Assembly: GCF_000006405.1 (NCBI RefSeq)
Contig: NW_003211319.1
Span: 152,494-199,618 of the forward strand
Origin: Perkinsus marinus ATCC 50983
Taxonomy: Eukaryota; Perkinsozoa; Perkinsida; Perkinsidae
Reading direction: 5' to 3'
DNA length: 47,125 bases
Part shown: positions 20,901-32,900 of the stretch, piece by piece
How the letters are laid out: each line of letters opens with the position of its first letter
Position numbering within the stretch: the first letter of the stretch is position 1
Made by a program: the position numbers and the translations under genes
The notes under the pieces: model-generated
Told to the model about the DNA's origin: nothing
Seen by the model: only the letters and a program-made list of their open reading frames with translations
Database searches by the model: none

Positions 20901-23900
20901 ATTAGGACACAGCCACTGTCTATCACAACGCTGGGATGAATCATAACAGCGTCTATCGGGATCGCTCTCGCACGCCGTTTGCGTTGCCAAACAGTTGGTT
21001 GCTGAAATCGACACCGTAGTAGCACCAGTCGTATCAATACGATCTGTCGTATCACAACGCTTAGCAATGACCCCGTCCGTCTGTATTGACTGAATGCCAC
21101 CATAAAGTTGCTCGCCCGCAGAGTCTACCACGGCTGACGCAGTTCCGATCTGGTCAACGATACAGTCTATTCTTGCTGGCCTCGCGCAAGCCCTCAGCGT
21201 CAACTTCACCTTCGCCTGAGTGATGGTCGTCTCGTTTTGCCTTGCCAGACCTCTTATCGCATCCGCCAAGTTGTTGGTACCACACACGAACTTCGAGCTT
21301 GTGTCTTGTAGGCTTCGGCGATTTGGCGGCGGAGTTGTGACTGAAGTCTCTTCCAATGGAACCGCTTGTGTAGTCACCATCGGTGGAGTTCCAGTTGTTA
21401 CCATTTCACCAGGCTCGGTCGTAGGACTTTCAGAGCGCTGAATTTCCACCAGGAACACGTCCTGGACCGACTCGCCCATCGCATCCCTGAGATTCTTGGC
21501 GATGCCTTGCACTTGAAAATACCCCTCAATCACGAACTCTACGCTTCGCGATGTCAAAGTAGCGCTCGGCTGATAGTCGATTACCTCGTCCAACGGGCAC
21601 ACAGGTAAACTGTCACCGTCGAAACCAAGCTCAGTCAACCCTCCATAAAGTTGCGTACCCTGATCGCGCATCAACGCCTGAGCTTGCCCGACCTTATTCG
21701 CTGCGCACTCTAACTGCGCGGCTGAACCACAGATTATGATTCTAGTATCCTTGTACGGCCTTTGGGTAGATATCGTCCCCTCCGAAACAAGAGTCAGACT
21801 CTTGAGCGCCACAGCCAAAGCTGTTACATCACAATCGACCTCTGCAACTCGACGTGGGAGTTCGCCATCAGAATCATTCTCGGTCGGGAAACTACTGCGC
21901 TCAGCAGTAATAGTCGAGCTGTTCATCTCGACGCCCATACGCACATTACTCAGAGCGGTCTTGAAAACTGCAGTCATTTCATCATCTAAATAATAGCCTT
22001 TAATAAGTACCACTCGTCCGCCATCTTGTTGTGGAACCACACTCGTAGTATCACCGCTGCCTTCATCACTTTCTTCCGGCTGCGCCGTAAGATTCCCATC
22101 GAGCATAGGGCATCCGTCCGTCACACTACTCCACGGCTCAATCGATGTAAGGCCACCATAGTAGGTCCCCGAAAGACTCTTCGTGAACTGCCGCGCTTGT
22201 ACTAGCATTTGCCTGATACACTTAATGTTCTTCGTCTCGCCGCATACGGTGACTTCTGCTCTACGACTCTTGGCACTATCAACATTCACCTTGGGCAATT
22301 GCTGTAAAAGCTCTACAAGAACTGTGCGGTCACAAGATGCGTCATCAGATAGAGTAATTTCTGTGGCGGAATACGTCGATCCACTGTCGCTGATAGCAGA
22401 AATATCTCCGAGGACCACGTCCTCGCCAAATGCCTTCTGTAGGAGATTCCTCACAGTTTGCTCTTCCCAAACTCCTCCAATAGCCATTGTCACACTGCTG
22501 ATACTATCAACAGTTTGCGGTGCCTCAGTAGAGACGTCGATCACAGGAGCATGAGTGACCTCCGGCAGATCACTCGGACAGCCATCATTGACACCATCAC
22601 TCAACGTCATAGTAGCAACTCCGCCATAAAGATTGCTACCAGAAGCAGTGACAAGGTCCCTGGCTTGCCGTACGCGGTTCATCAGACATTCCACCTCTTC
22701 CATAGCGGTACATGCATATACCCTCACAACAATCCAACTATTTTTACTCTTGAACTCACTTTCACTGCCGATGCTAATTTCCTTCATCGCTCTACTAAGC
22801 GAGTCCGTCGAGCAAGGCGACGACGACGTACCATCAGGAGAGCTTCCTTCCTCGACCAAGAAAGGCTCTTCAAAGGCCGCTTGCACAGCTGCACCTTCAA
22901 CCGCCACAGCTCGCATCCACACTGATGGTCCCAAACCCAGCGCCAAGGCTTCCTTCACAGCAGCCTGATCCAGATACCCTCCCATCTCGAACTGTACATG
23001 TTTGATCACTCCACTAGGTTGTTCAGTGACAACAGTGCTAGTATCGCAGCCGTCACTCAGTGCCATCTCCATAGTAAGTTTCTCGATACCTCCTTCACCG
23101 CTCACGCTGCCACTAGCAACATCTAGCTGCTCAGCGACGCATTGCATGATCACGTCCGGACCGCACGCGTCAACGCGTATTTCAGCCATCTCATACGAGG
23201 CTGACGGAAACCCGAGTGATTTCAGGGAAGTCCACAAATCTTCCCTGCCACACTCAAAGTTGCTCAGATCAGTCGTCGTCAGCACACTATCATATTCTCC
23301 TTCAGTTGTCATTCCCTCTGGAGCCTGGCCGACCATATGCGCCGTTTTCATCTGCACATACGGGCCGAAAACTCTTATCAAAACATCTCTTATAGCAAGC
23401 TGGTCCATCGCGCCTCTCAACACAAAGGCAAGGATCATAATCTGGTTTTGACCAGTAGTAGGGGATGGTGCCACTGTCGGGCTCATCGTTGGTTCAATGG
23501 TATCCGGAGGTGGTTCCTCTGAGTTGCTTTCGATAACCCCTATGGATGGGCAACCGTCAACTACACCACTCTCTACCACAATCTTCTCAATTCCTCCGTA
23601 CATTACTCGAGATGCTCCTATGAGCTCAACCGCGACACTAAGGCGTCTCAAGCCGCATTCAATCGCCTCAGTCGTTCCACAGGCGACGAATTTGATATCA
23701 GCTAGCGGGTTCTTCGCGAACTTTGGCGCGGCACCACGTTTAAGACTAGTGATGGAGTTAGCCAAACTTTTCTCATCACAAATCGTGTGATCTCCTGCCC
23801 AAGATCCAGAGTAGGTAGTCTGGGACGTTTCCGTCAAGGTCGATTCGATGTGAACATATGAGCCCAATCCTCGCTGTATAGCATCCTTCACAACGAGCCC

Positions 23901-26900
23901 GTCAATTCGACCCGATACTCGGAAAATCACGTGCTTCACAAAAACTTGCTCATCAGTTCCACTGTTCGCTGGCTCTGAAGTTGTGTACGCAACATCAGCC
24001 GAAGTTGGCGGAAGAGCGGTATTCGAACTATACGGTGCCGACGTAGCACTAGCAGTTGATGATTCTTGCGTTTGCTCTCTAGTTGTTCCTTGAACTCGTC
24101 TCTTCAACGAATGTGGCAACGCTGGCCTCCTGTGGCTTTCCAGTGAGAGGCTACGTCGTGCAGTATCACTTCGTTCATCAGGCTCAACGCCTACGCAGAA
24201 GAAAGTTTCTAAGTGGCAATAGCCCAAATTTCTCGCCGGAATTACAGCATTCAAGTGGAAACTTCAATGCTCTGTCAATATGGGAGAGCGCAAATGAAAT
24301 TGAATGATAACACTGTCATTGAAAATGACAGTCGATTTCAACAAAGCTCAGTGAGAGAAATGCAGCAAGCCTCGTTATCCCCAAACCCACATGTTCGCGG
24401 TATCCAATTCGCACTGCTGCAAACAGACAAGTTGTTGACAGTGTTCGTGAGCATATTAAAACCAACTCCATCTACTGCCTCGTGAGTCATCGGATTCATA
24501 ACTTTTATCTCCCCCGTTGAATCGAATATCTAAACAGTACGCCATAAGCCATCCACCTATTGCATGCAAAGTTGTGATGACAGTTGGGCGTGGCACGGCA
24601 AGTATCAAATCAGTGAGCAACGGCTTACGAACAATTTACGAATTTATCACCGCGTACAGGCATCGTGCTATATCCGTTCCCCACACTGACGCCCAACATC
24701 CTCTAACGGCATACCACAACTTTTCGAATTCAGTTTTACTAACTTGATAAGAGCATATTGAACCTCATTCAAGTCCTCTTTCTCTTCCAGCACACACGAA
24801 AAATCAATGTTTCGTGTTGCCTTAAAAATGCCCTGGGAAAAAAGCCTAACAGCTTATTGCTACAGTGGTAAGCAATCGTAGAGCGCTACTATCTGATATG
24901 ATTACAGTTTTATTATAAAGTAATAACACCACTATAAGAGATGAGGATGATATTCAAGTCATCAAGCTCTCTAAAGCTGTCTCATCAACAACAACCACAG
25001 CCTACCTTTTCCACGCCAATTGAGCCGAACAAGTTATCTTGGCACGCGTCATCAGCGAACATTTGCACATCGCATATCTCAAAACAACCATCTCCCTCAG
25101 GTCGACTGTAATTTCCAATAATCCAAATGTCCTTATTCCCCACCACCGCTGCTTCCCGCGGTATGCCAGCAACTGAACAACCAATTTCCTATCTCCGAAC
25201 CTAAGACACTCTCCAACTTACTTTTCGCAATCACCAACAATATGCACGAAATGATGAGCAGGAAAAAGCTGATACAACAAGTGAACGCTCTCCTCCTCGT
25301 CACCTTCTTCGGATCGAAATCCAGATTTTCGCAGTAAATGTTGCTGGGCTCATACGCTTGCTTTACAGTTAAAGCACGTCCTTCAAAACGCAGGGCTCGA
25401 GATTGACACTGAAAACACATCAAAATACGACTCGGGATAAAAATCCCGAATTCGGAACAAATTACCCATGAAGTACGAACGATGTAAAACGTTTTCCCTC
25501 GCGATCAACACCATAATTCCTGTCGAACGAATTCAGCTGATGACCCAAACTTGAGGACGCACAGACCACGCCAGACGAAGGCGTGAGTAAGCGGTGGAAA
25601 TTCGAATATGTATTTCTCTACAAGCTCCAGCACTGAGCTCATATTAATACTCACCAGACGCCACAAAAAGGATCCGGAGAACCGATAGCGATGAAGGACG
25701 AACTTCTTGTAGGATTCCTCATTGAATATCACATGTGCTTGGCACACCTGAGGAGGATGAAATTTTCATCGATTCCATAATCATCAGTAGTGACCTTACA
25801 TCTCGATCCACGTCGAGTTTATCCTTCTGGGATTTCACATTCTTCTCCAGCTTTTCTAACTGTACGTTAACAGTGGATATTTGCTTCTCAAGTTTTCGCG
25901 CTTTTTTCTGATCCAGAAAAAACGGTAGAGTTAAATCGTGTGAATTACTCAACTTGTGGTCACTTTCATAGTTTATCGTATGCTGAGTATATGCAACTAC
26001 ACCGACTACAATTGAATCTATGCAACTACACCGACTACAATTGAATTTATGCAACTACACCGACTACAATTGAATCCATGCAACCACACCGACTAGCATT
26101 CAATTTATGCAACTATACCGACTACAAATAAATCTACGCAACCACACCGACTGCAATTCAACTCCGCTCACTACCAACTGATAGCAACCACTATCTACCC
26201 CAACGGCACTTATAAAAAACACCTTGCTCTGATAGAGTGGTTTGCCACAGTTTGTGATTCTTAAGTACCCTTTGTTGTGCGTAGTCGTGTGCGCACAGTA
26301 TCTTGCGCAGTACTGATCGATTATCCATAGCTGTTCGGTATTGCACGCACGCACAGGTGGTACATATGTTATACCCCACTCTAAGTGGACTAGCGTTGCT
26401 AGTGAGCTTGACGGTACACACATTGCTACATCTGGTGCCCAGACCCAGGACCAACATGCCGTTCAAGCTCGAATCTGTATTGGAACCCTATTCTGGTGGT
26501 GAAAACGACTTCGCTCTTTGGCTGCAGGAGTTCGAGACGGTGGCCGAGGCTTCTAAGTGGACTATTAAGCAAAAGTCACAATATATCGTACTTTTTATGA
26601 AGGGCTCGGCCAAAGAGATCGCTAGGCAAGCCCTGGAGGAAGTTGAGGGCGATCCAGCTGGTGCCTATGCTCATGTGGTTAGGGCCCTGGATAGAGCGTA
26701 CTCGCTCAAAACTCACGAGGCGTGGAAGCGTCTGACTCGCCGTGAGTGGCACAAGGAAGATAGTGTTGATGGTGTATTAGCTGAATTCCGCCGCTACCTT
26801 AGAGTGCTAGGGGTTACTACCACAGTGGCTGCTGAGAACATCCTTCGTGAAAGCCTGATTGCCACCCTGCCCGAAGACGTGCAGAAGGCCATCCGGGTGT

Positions 26901-29900
26901 TCGAGGAGGATGGGCGCCAGTTGCCTTTGGCTGATGTTGTTGCTAAGGCTCGAGCTCAGCTGAAGACTTACTCTGGTGAGAAGAAGCTTGCTGCGGGTGC
27001 TGTCACTGGTGGTCAATACTGTTATATCTGTAAGGCAACCGGCCATATTGCTGCAGAGTGTCGAGAGCGCGGAGCGACACGTCCTACCTCGAAGCCCAAA
27101 GGCAAGGGAAAGGGCAAAGGACCCCGATGCTATGCTTGTCAAAAGTATGGTCACATTGCAAGGGATTGCAAAAACAAACAGAGCAAGGCCGGTGCTGCTA
27201 TTGAGAAGGATTTTGTGCAGGCAGAGCAGCCGATGGGCGGGGTTGTTCTGCATATGTAAAACGCCCACACTTACTCTGTAAGTTCAACGGTCATGAACAT
27301 GCCGTTGATGTTGACACAGGGGCTGACTATTCATTAGTATCATCCAAGTTTGTTTCATCTTTGGGTCTTACAGTTCATCACGAGGTTTCCCCTGTACGGC
27401 TCAAAATGATGGATGCGGTTGGTGTCCTAACGACAACAGGTCAGGTGGATCTTCCGGTTATGTATCTAGCTAAAGATGGATGGGTTAAGGTGGTTCATAC
27501 TTGTTATGTTGTTGATAAAATGGTATTTGGGTCTCTAGTACTGGGAGCTGATTTTGCGTCTCTCTACTGCCAGGGTATGACCTGGGATGAAGGTGGCCGC
27601 ATAGCGGTCACTGCTGCCGCTGCTCGTGGCATCGACGAAGATGTACAGGCGTACAACTTGCCAGACATTCCAGGAGTACGCGTGCTAGAATACCCAAATG
27701 GCACCGTTGAGATTATCAGCATCGACTTTGTACTCTCTAAACGTTCCGATGAACCACAGTTTACTTGCCGATGGATATGGCGTGGAGGTGACCCTCCTGG
27801 TACGTTCTACAAGGCTAACAGAGGTGACTACAACCCGAAACTCACCGCACAAGAGGAGCTTAACTTGCGTGCTGAGACTGATAAGTTAATAACTAACGGC
27901 TGGGTGAAACCTTATGCTGGCAGGGTTCGTAATATTCTCCCATGGGTACTAGTGGCTCAACCCCATAAGCCTTCTACTCCACTCCGTATGTGCTTAGATT
28001 TTAGAGCTCTCAATAAGCACCTGGTGAGTGAGCCAGTACGGGACATCGTAAACTGTGTTGATACCTTACATCAGTGGCGTTCGGTTCGGCGTGGTTATAC
28101 TCTCGATGTCATTAAATGCTATTATTGTATACGCATGTGTGAGAGTCTGTGGCCATATCTGTGTGTCATGATTAACGGTGAGATCTTCACCATGGTGGTT
28201 ATGGGATTCGGAGTATGTATTGCGCCGAAGGTAGCCACGTCGGCCATCAGATGGTTGCTGATGAAAGTCCCCTACCCAATTTCATCATACCTCGACGATG
28301 TGGTCATCGAGGAGTCTGACCCTAATGTGGTTATCGCTGTGAATCAAAATGGACAGCTTCTCGAAGATCCACCATGTGTGACGGCTGTTCGAGACGCATT
28401 GGGTAATGGGCGTATGTATTGCAAGCCCACGATTATCATTGGGGCTAATAACAGTCGTGTGCTTGGGCTGAGTCTCCATAACGATGGTGGTGAGATATCA
28501 TGGGCTCGTAGAGAGGATCTGTCTCTAGAGATCAATCTTGATGGAGATGAGGTGGTTACCAAAAGAGAACTGGCTGGTTGGTGTGGTAAGTTGACTGCCT
28601 TGGTCCCAGTAGCAAGCTGGTTACGACCTCATGTAAGTATGCTATTACGAGTGATCAGTGCTTTAGCTTGGGATAAACCGGTGGATGCGGTTTACCTGGA
28701 TCTTGCTCACTATATTCAACAGAAGTTCAACTCTGAAGGGGATCCAGCTCGCGGCATATGGTACTGTCCCCGCCCAAGTGATGCCAAGGCATGGCATATT
28801 CATGCTGATGCGAGTTCAGTGGCTATGGGAGCTACTCTTTCCTACGAGCGTGACGATGGAAAGATCGTGCTTGTCCGTGATGCTGCTTGGCTACTAGATC
28901 GGCGTGGTGTTCTGCGGCACATTAATGTGACTGAACTGTGTGCCGCAACCCGAGCATTAGCTTGGGCAGCCCCGTTTATCGCGGGAGCGGTTTATCTACA
29001 TGTTGATAATGAATGCGTTAGGAGTTGGATAGAGCGTTATCAAAGTGGCCAAACGGTGAAACGTGGAGGCTTATCGACTACCATTGTAGGCCGTCGTCTT
29101 CAAGCCATTGTTGATATCACTGAGCCGTTCAAGTCCTTCACTGTATGCCGTGTTGCATCTGATCAAAATCCTAGTGATATCCTAAGTAGATTAGACAGTA
29201 AATATACCTCTCTTATCGACTCTATTTGCTATGATAATAATAGCATGGATATTGAGGCCGACCTGTCATTGTGCGCTGGTGCTGCCATCAATGAGCCTTT
29301 GTTGAACGATGAGATGTTCTTGAACCTAGGTGAAGTCGTTGAAGGGCAATATGATGATGATGAGCTGTTCAAGGCCAGGCGGGCCTTGAAACATGGTCGG
29401 TTGTTACCTGAAGATGTTGAGCTAGACTTACAACAAGTCTACCGAGAACTCGAGATCGATGAGTATGACATCCTACGGCGGCGGTACATTGCTCCATACC
29501 AGGGTAAGGAAGTATGTGTTCCTGTTATTCCCGAGGGTATGAGAGTAGAGCTCATTCATTCAGTACATGGATTGTTGTGCCATGTGGGCCAGCGGCGAAC
29601 CTTTGAGGCTATTACTAGTATAGCGTGGTTTCCTGGTATCATTGACCAAACCGCCGCGTGGTTGCAGAAATGTGATATCTGCAACAGGCGTACTCAGCCA
29701 CTCATCATCAAACATGATATAAGTCTATTCAGCTCATCTGTCCTCTCTGAAGCTGAGCCATTCTCGGTTGTGAGTGCTGATATTGTTTACTTGCCCAAGG
29801 CGTACCTGAGTCAACAATGCGCTGTCTGTCGGTTTGCCTGTCTCATCGAGCTGGAGGGCGAGGACGCTGATCATATTCGTGATGCGTTTGAGGCATCCTG

Positions 29901-32900
29901 GCGGATTCTTGGCAAAAGACCGAAGATTCTACTGACCGACAACCAGACCGGTTTTCTGAGTTGTGACTTACCTGGAGTGTCCCGTGTCTTTACGGCGCCT
30001 AGGTCAAGTCAGTCGAACGGTATGGTGGAGTCTCTGCACCGCACGGTGCGTATGTGGACAAGGTCGGTCATGGCGGATGACAATGAGCTCGATATCGCGT
30101 CGGCGGTTGCCAAGGTCATGAGAGCTTACAATAACACGGTCCACAGTGTTACCCAGCGTATTCCTGCTGAGATGATGAAACTCGAGTCTACCGACGTTGA
30201 ATGGCAGCGATTGATTGCCAAGTGCGTCGCTGATGCTGAGAGAAAGCTCGAGTCGTGTACATATCATGAATTATTCCCTGGCGCCATAGTGAGGATGCGT
30301 CAAGTGAATAAGTATGATAAGATTATTACTAAGACTATGGATATGCCATTCAGCGAGAAGCGATGGAGAGTCCTGGGATTCATCAGCAGCTCGCGTGGTT
30401 TGGTGACGACTTCTCCTAACGATGATTACGGCCTATTTCGAAAGGCTAAGATTATTTGTGATAAAGAAGTCAAAGTTGTCCATGTTTCGAGACTGACTCA
30501 CTGCAAGCCTGGTGAAGTTGATGTGCAGGACCTGAGGCGAGCCATGCGCCGCATGACTCGTGATAGTCCGCAGTGAGTACGTGATAGCTGGTTTGTCCTA
30601 GTTATTCGCTTAATTTTATAGTTCTTCATTCTGTGGCAGGAGGGCGAATGCTCTGATAGAGTGGTTTGCCACAGTTTGTGATTCTTAAGTACCCTTTGTT
30701 GTGCGTAGTCGTGTGCGCACAGTATCTTGCGCAGTACTGATCGATTATCCATAGCTGTTCGGTATTGCACGCACGCACAGGTGGTACATATGTTATACCC
30801 CACTCTAAGTGGACTAGCGTTGCTAGTGAGCTTGACGGTACACACATTGCTACACACCTCTTACAATTTTCCCTCGACTCTGCAACGCCGACATTTGAGC
30901 TTCCAACTCGTATTTCCGGACGTACAGTTTACCCTGACAGTATAAACCATTAAAAACATTTCTGTGATGAAGGGTTTCCTATTCCGACCTGTCCCAAGAA
31001 GTTGCGTACCGCACCTTGGTAATCTCGTGCTAATGCAACCTCGCAAACAACAGGCTGATTCGGATCCCGCCCAGCTAGTTCTTCGGCAGGCATGTCGCCC
31101 ACCAACCTAAGGTAACGGGACACTGGCGTCGGACTCCCTCAGCTGCTCAGCTCAAAAGTTTTCTCGCTATATTATGAAAATGTACACACAAGTGTACAAA
31201 AACCAATGAGCATCCTCCCCAAAATCTCAGAATTTCTATATTATCACCAACACATGTAGATGACCATATCGAATCGAACGTTTTCACATGCTTTCAGTAT
31301 TGGAGTAGTTTCACGACCCGTTCTACGTGAAGTGGCGTAATACTCTGTGAAAATGCGTGGTCGTGAAATATTTTTCACAAGTGTTTTTCATGACTCCATC
31401 ATAGGCAGCCGCATTTCCATATCGACAGAGTTGATCCTTCCTTCAACCCACCTTTCAAAGTGCTCCTTCAATTTGTCAGCATATCGGTGATGTTCTTCCG
31501 GACTATTCCCCAACTGTCTGGGCAAACCCATAACGTGAATTGCATAATCACTAGGAGTTGTGTTGTTCTTTCTTTGTTGCTAAAACAGCGGAAAAATAAT
31601 CGATAATTTTCCCTCATCTTTCCTACTTTCACAACTTTTTTGATGTGGATAATATTAAACACTACCGCAAAGATAAGCAATAATCCAATTGCCGCTGAAA
31701 AAGTTGCATAAACTTCCCGCGCGCCACAAAATTCCTCCGTTACATGCATCCAATCCTCCATACAAGGGCGTTCTATCTCGCAATAACACTTCCGATCCAG
31801 GATTCAACTTTCTGTATGGGACCTAAAATTTCCCACAAATTTCCTCAGCAATTTTTCCCATCATATCACTTACGTAAGTAACATCAGCACATAACTCGCC
31901 GAATCTCCCACACTCCCCGATATTTCCAATCGAAGTTTTTAGCATCAAATTCGCCCCAACTCCAGCCAGGTCTCCCTGAGCCGACTTATGCAATAAAGGC
32001 GTCGCCATAAACGCCATCACCTGAAACTCGGAATCTCCGAAAACGGAAAAATTTACTTTTTTCCTTACCAGTAAAACAATGCCGAGATATAATAGAAAAT
32101 CAAAGTAAAGTTGAATTCCAACACCGAATTCTCCCTGAAAAAATGCTGTTGAAAAGACAGATCCAAACTATTCACGCCCTACCATATCAGCACGAGAGGT
32201 CCCCCAAATCGACCGCCACGCGTATGTATCCTTTTCACGATCTCGTACCGTACACGATGTTCTGAGACAAAATTCATCAACCCTTGCGTCTACAAATCGG
32301 CCTGCCGCAAAAAGTGAATAAGAAAACAGCAAAAATATGGTTGTATCAATAAGGTGATGACCTGAGTCCTCTGAGTGCGGCGATATTCTTAATACCAAAC
32401 CAGCCGCAAATATTCCAACACATACATCGGAAATAGTCTCAACATTCGGCCACACATAGACACCAGCTCTATATTATTTCCAATTTCCCCCATTTATTAC
32501 ACCATAAGATGACGTTTAGCGAGACCAACATCAGCACGAGAGACTTCTTTACCGTTTTCCAACGGAGTGTTCGCCGCGTACACCTGAGAAATATCTTAGG
32601 TTACTGCGCGTAAGATACATTTTGGGTCCACCAGGAGGATGCATGCAAAGTTGAGATATTTGAATTCATTCTAATAAGACACAAGACGAGCAAGGATGAG
32701 AAATCCCAGTTAACTGCGTGTAAGATGTCCTCAAATTACGGTATAGAACATAAATTGTATATCAAGCTCTTACCGATGGTGACACGCTGATAGGAGCCAC
32801 TTGTGCTGTACTGACTACTGGTAAGGTACTGTTCGTCTGCGCTTGTTGAATAACCACCTGGAAGCACTGATATATCGATCAATACGATTAGACGTAAAGA

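Larger units (their letters stand above)
26220..30859 (+). mobile_element. LTR retrotransposon, looks whole, Ty3/gypsy-like (Metaviridae)
   Basis: Element 26,225-30,854 is flanked by the 5-bp target duplication CACCT (26,220-26,224 and 30,855-30,859). Its two 206-bp LTRs start TG and end CA. By eye they are identical, so the insertion is recent on an evolutionary scale. Order is LTR, primer-binding site, gag with two zinc knuckles, pol with protease, reverse transcriptase, RNase H and integrase, polypurine tract, LTR. That gene order fits Ty3/gypsy; BEL/Pao is the alternative because the sequence is divergent. No envelope gene is seen. It lies antisense in an intron of the channel gene. Confidence 0.93.

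Noticed and set aside
22183-23790. Plus-strand frames of 97-155 codons over the module exon
   Set aside because: Antisense shadows of the repeat-module exon, with Ser/Leu-rich composition expected from its complement.
19980-24254. The long repeat-module frame as a stand-alone secreted protein
   Set aside because: It has no ATG or signal peptide, has clear splice acceptors and donors at its ends, and is flanked on the same strand by phase-compatible exons of a membrane protein.
31719-31732. GCGCGCCACAAAATTCC as a promoter box
   Set aside because: It lies inside a well-phased exon of the channel gene (codes for EEFCGAR), so the resemblance to upstream boxes is probably chance.
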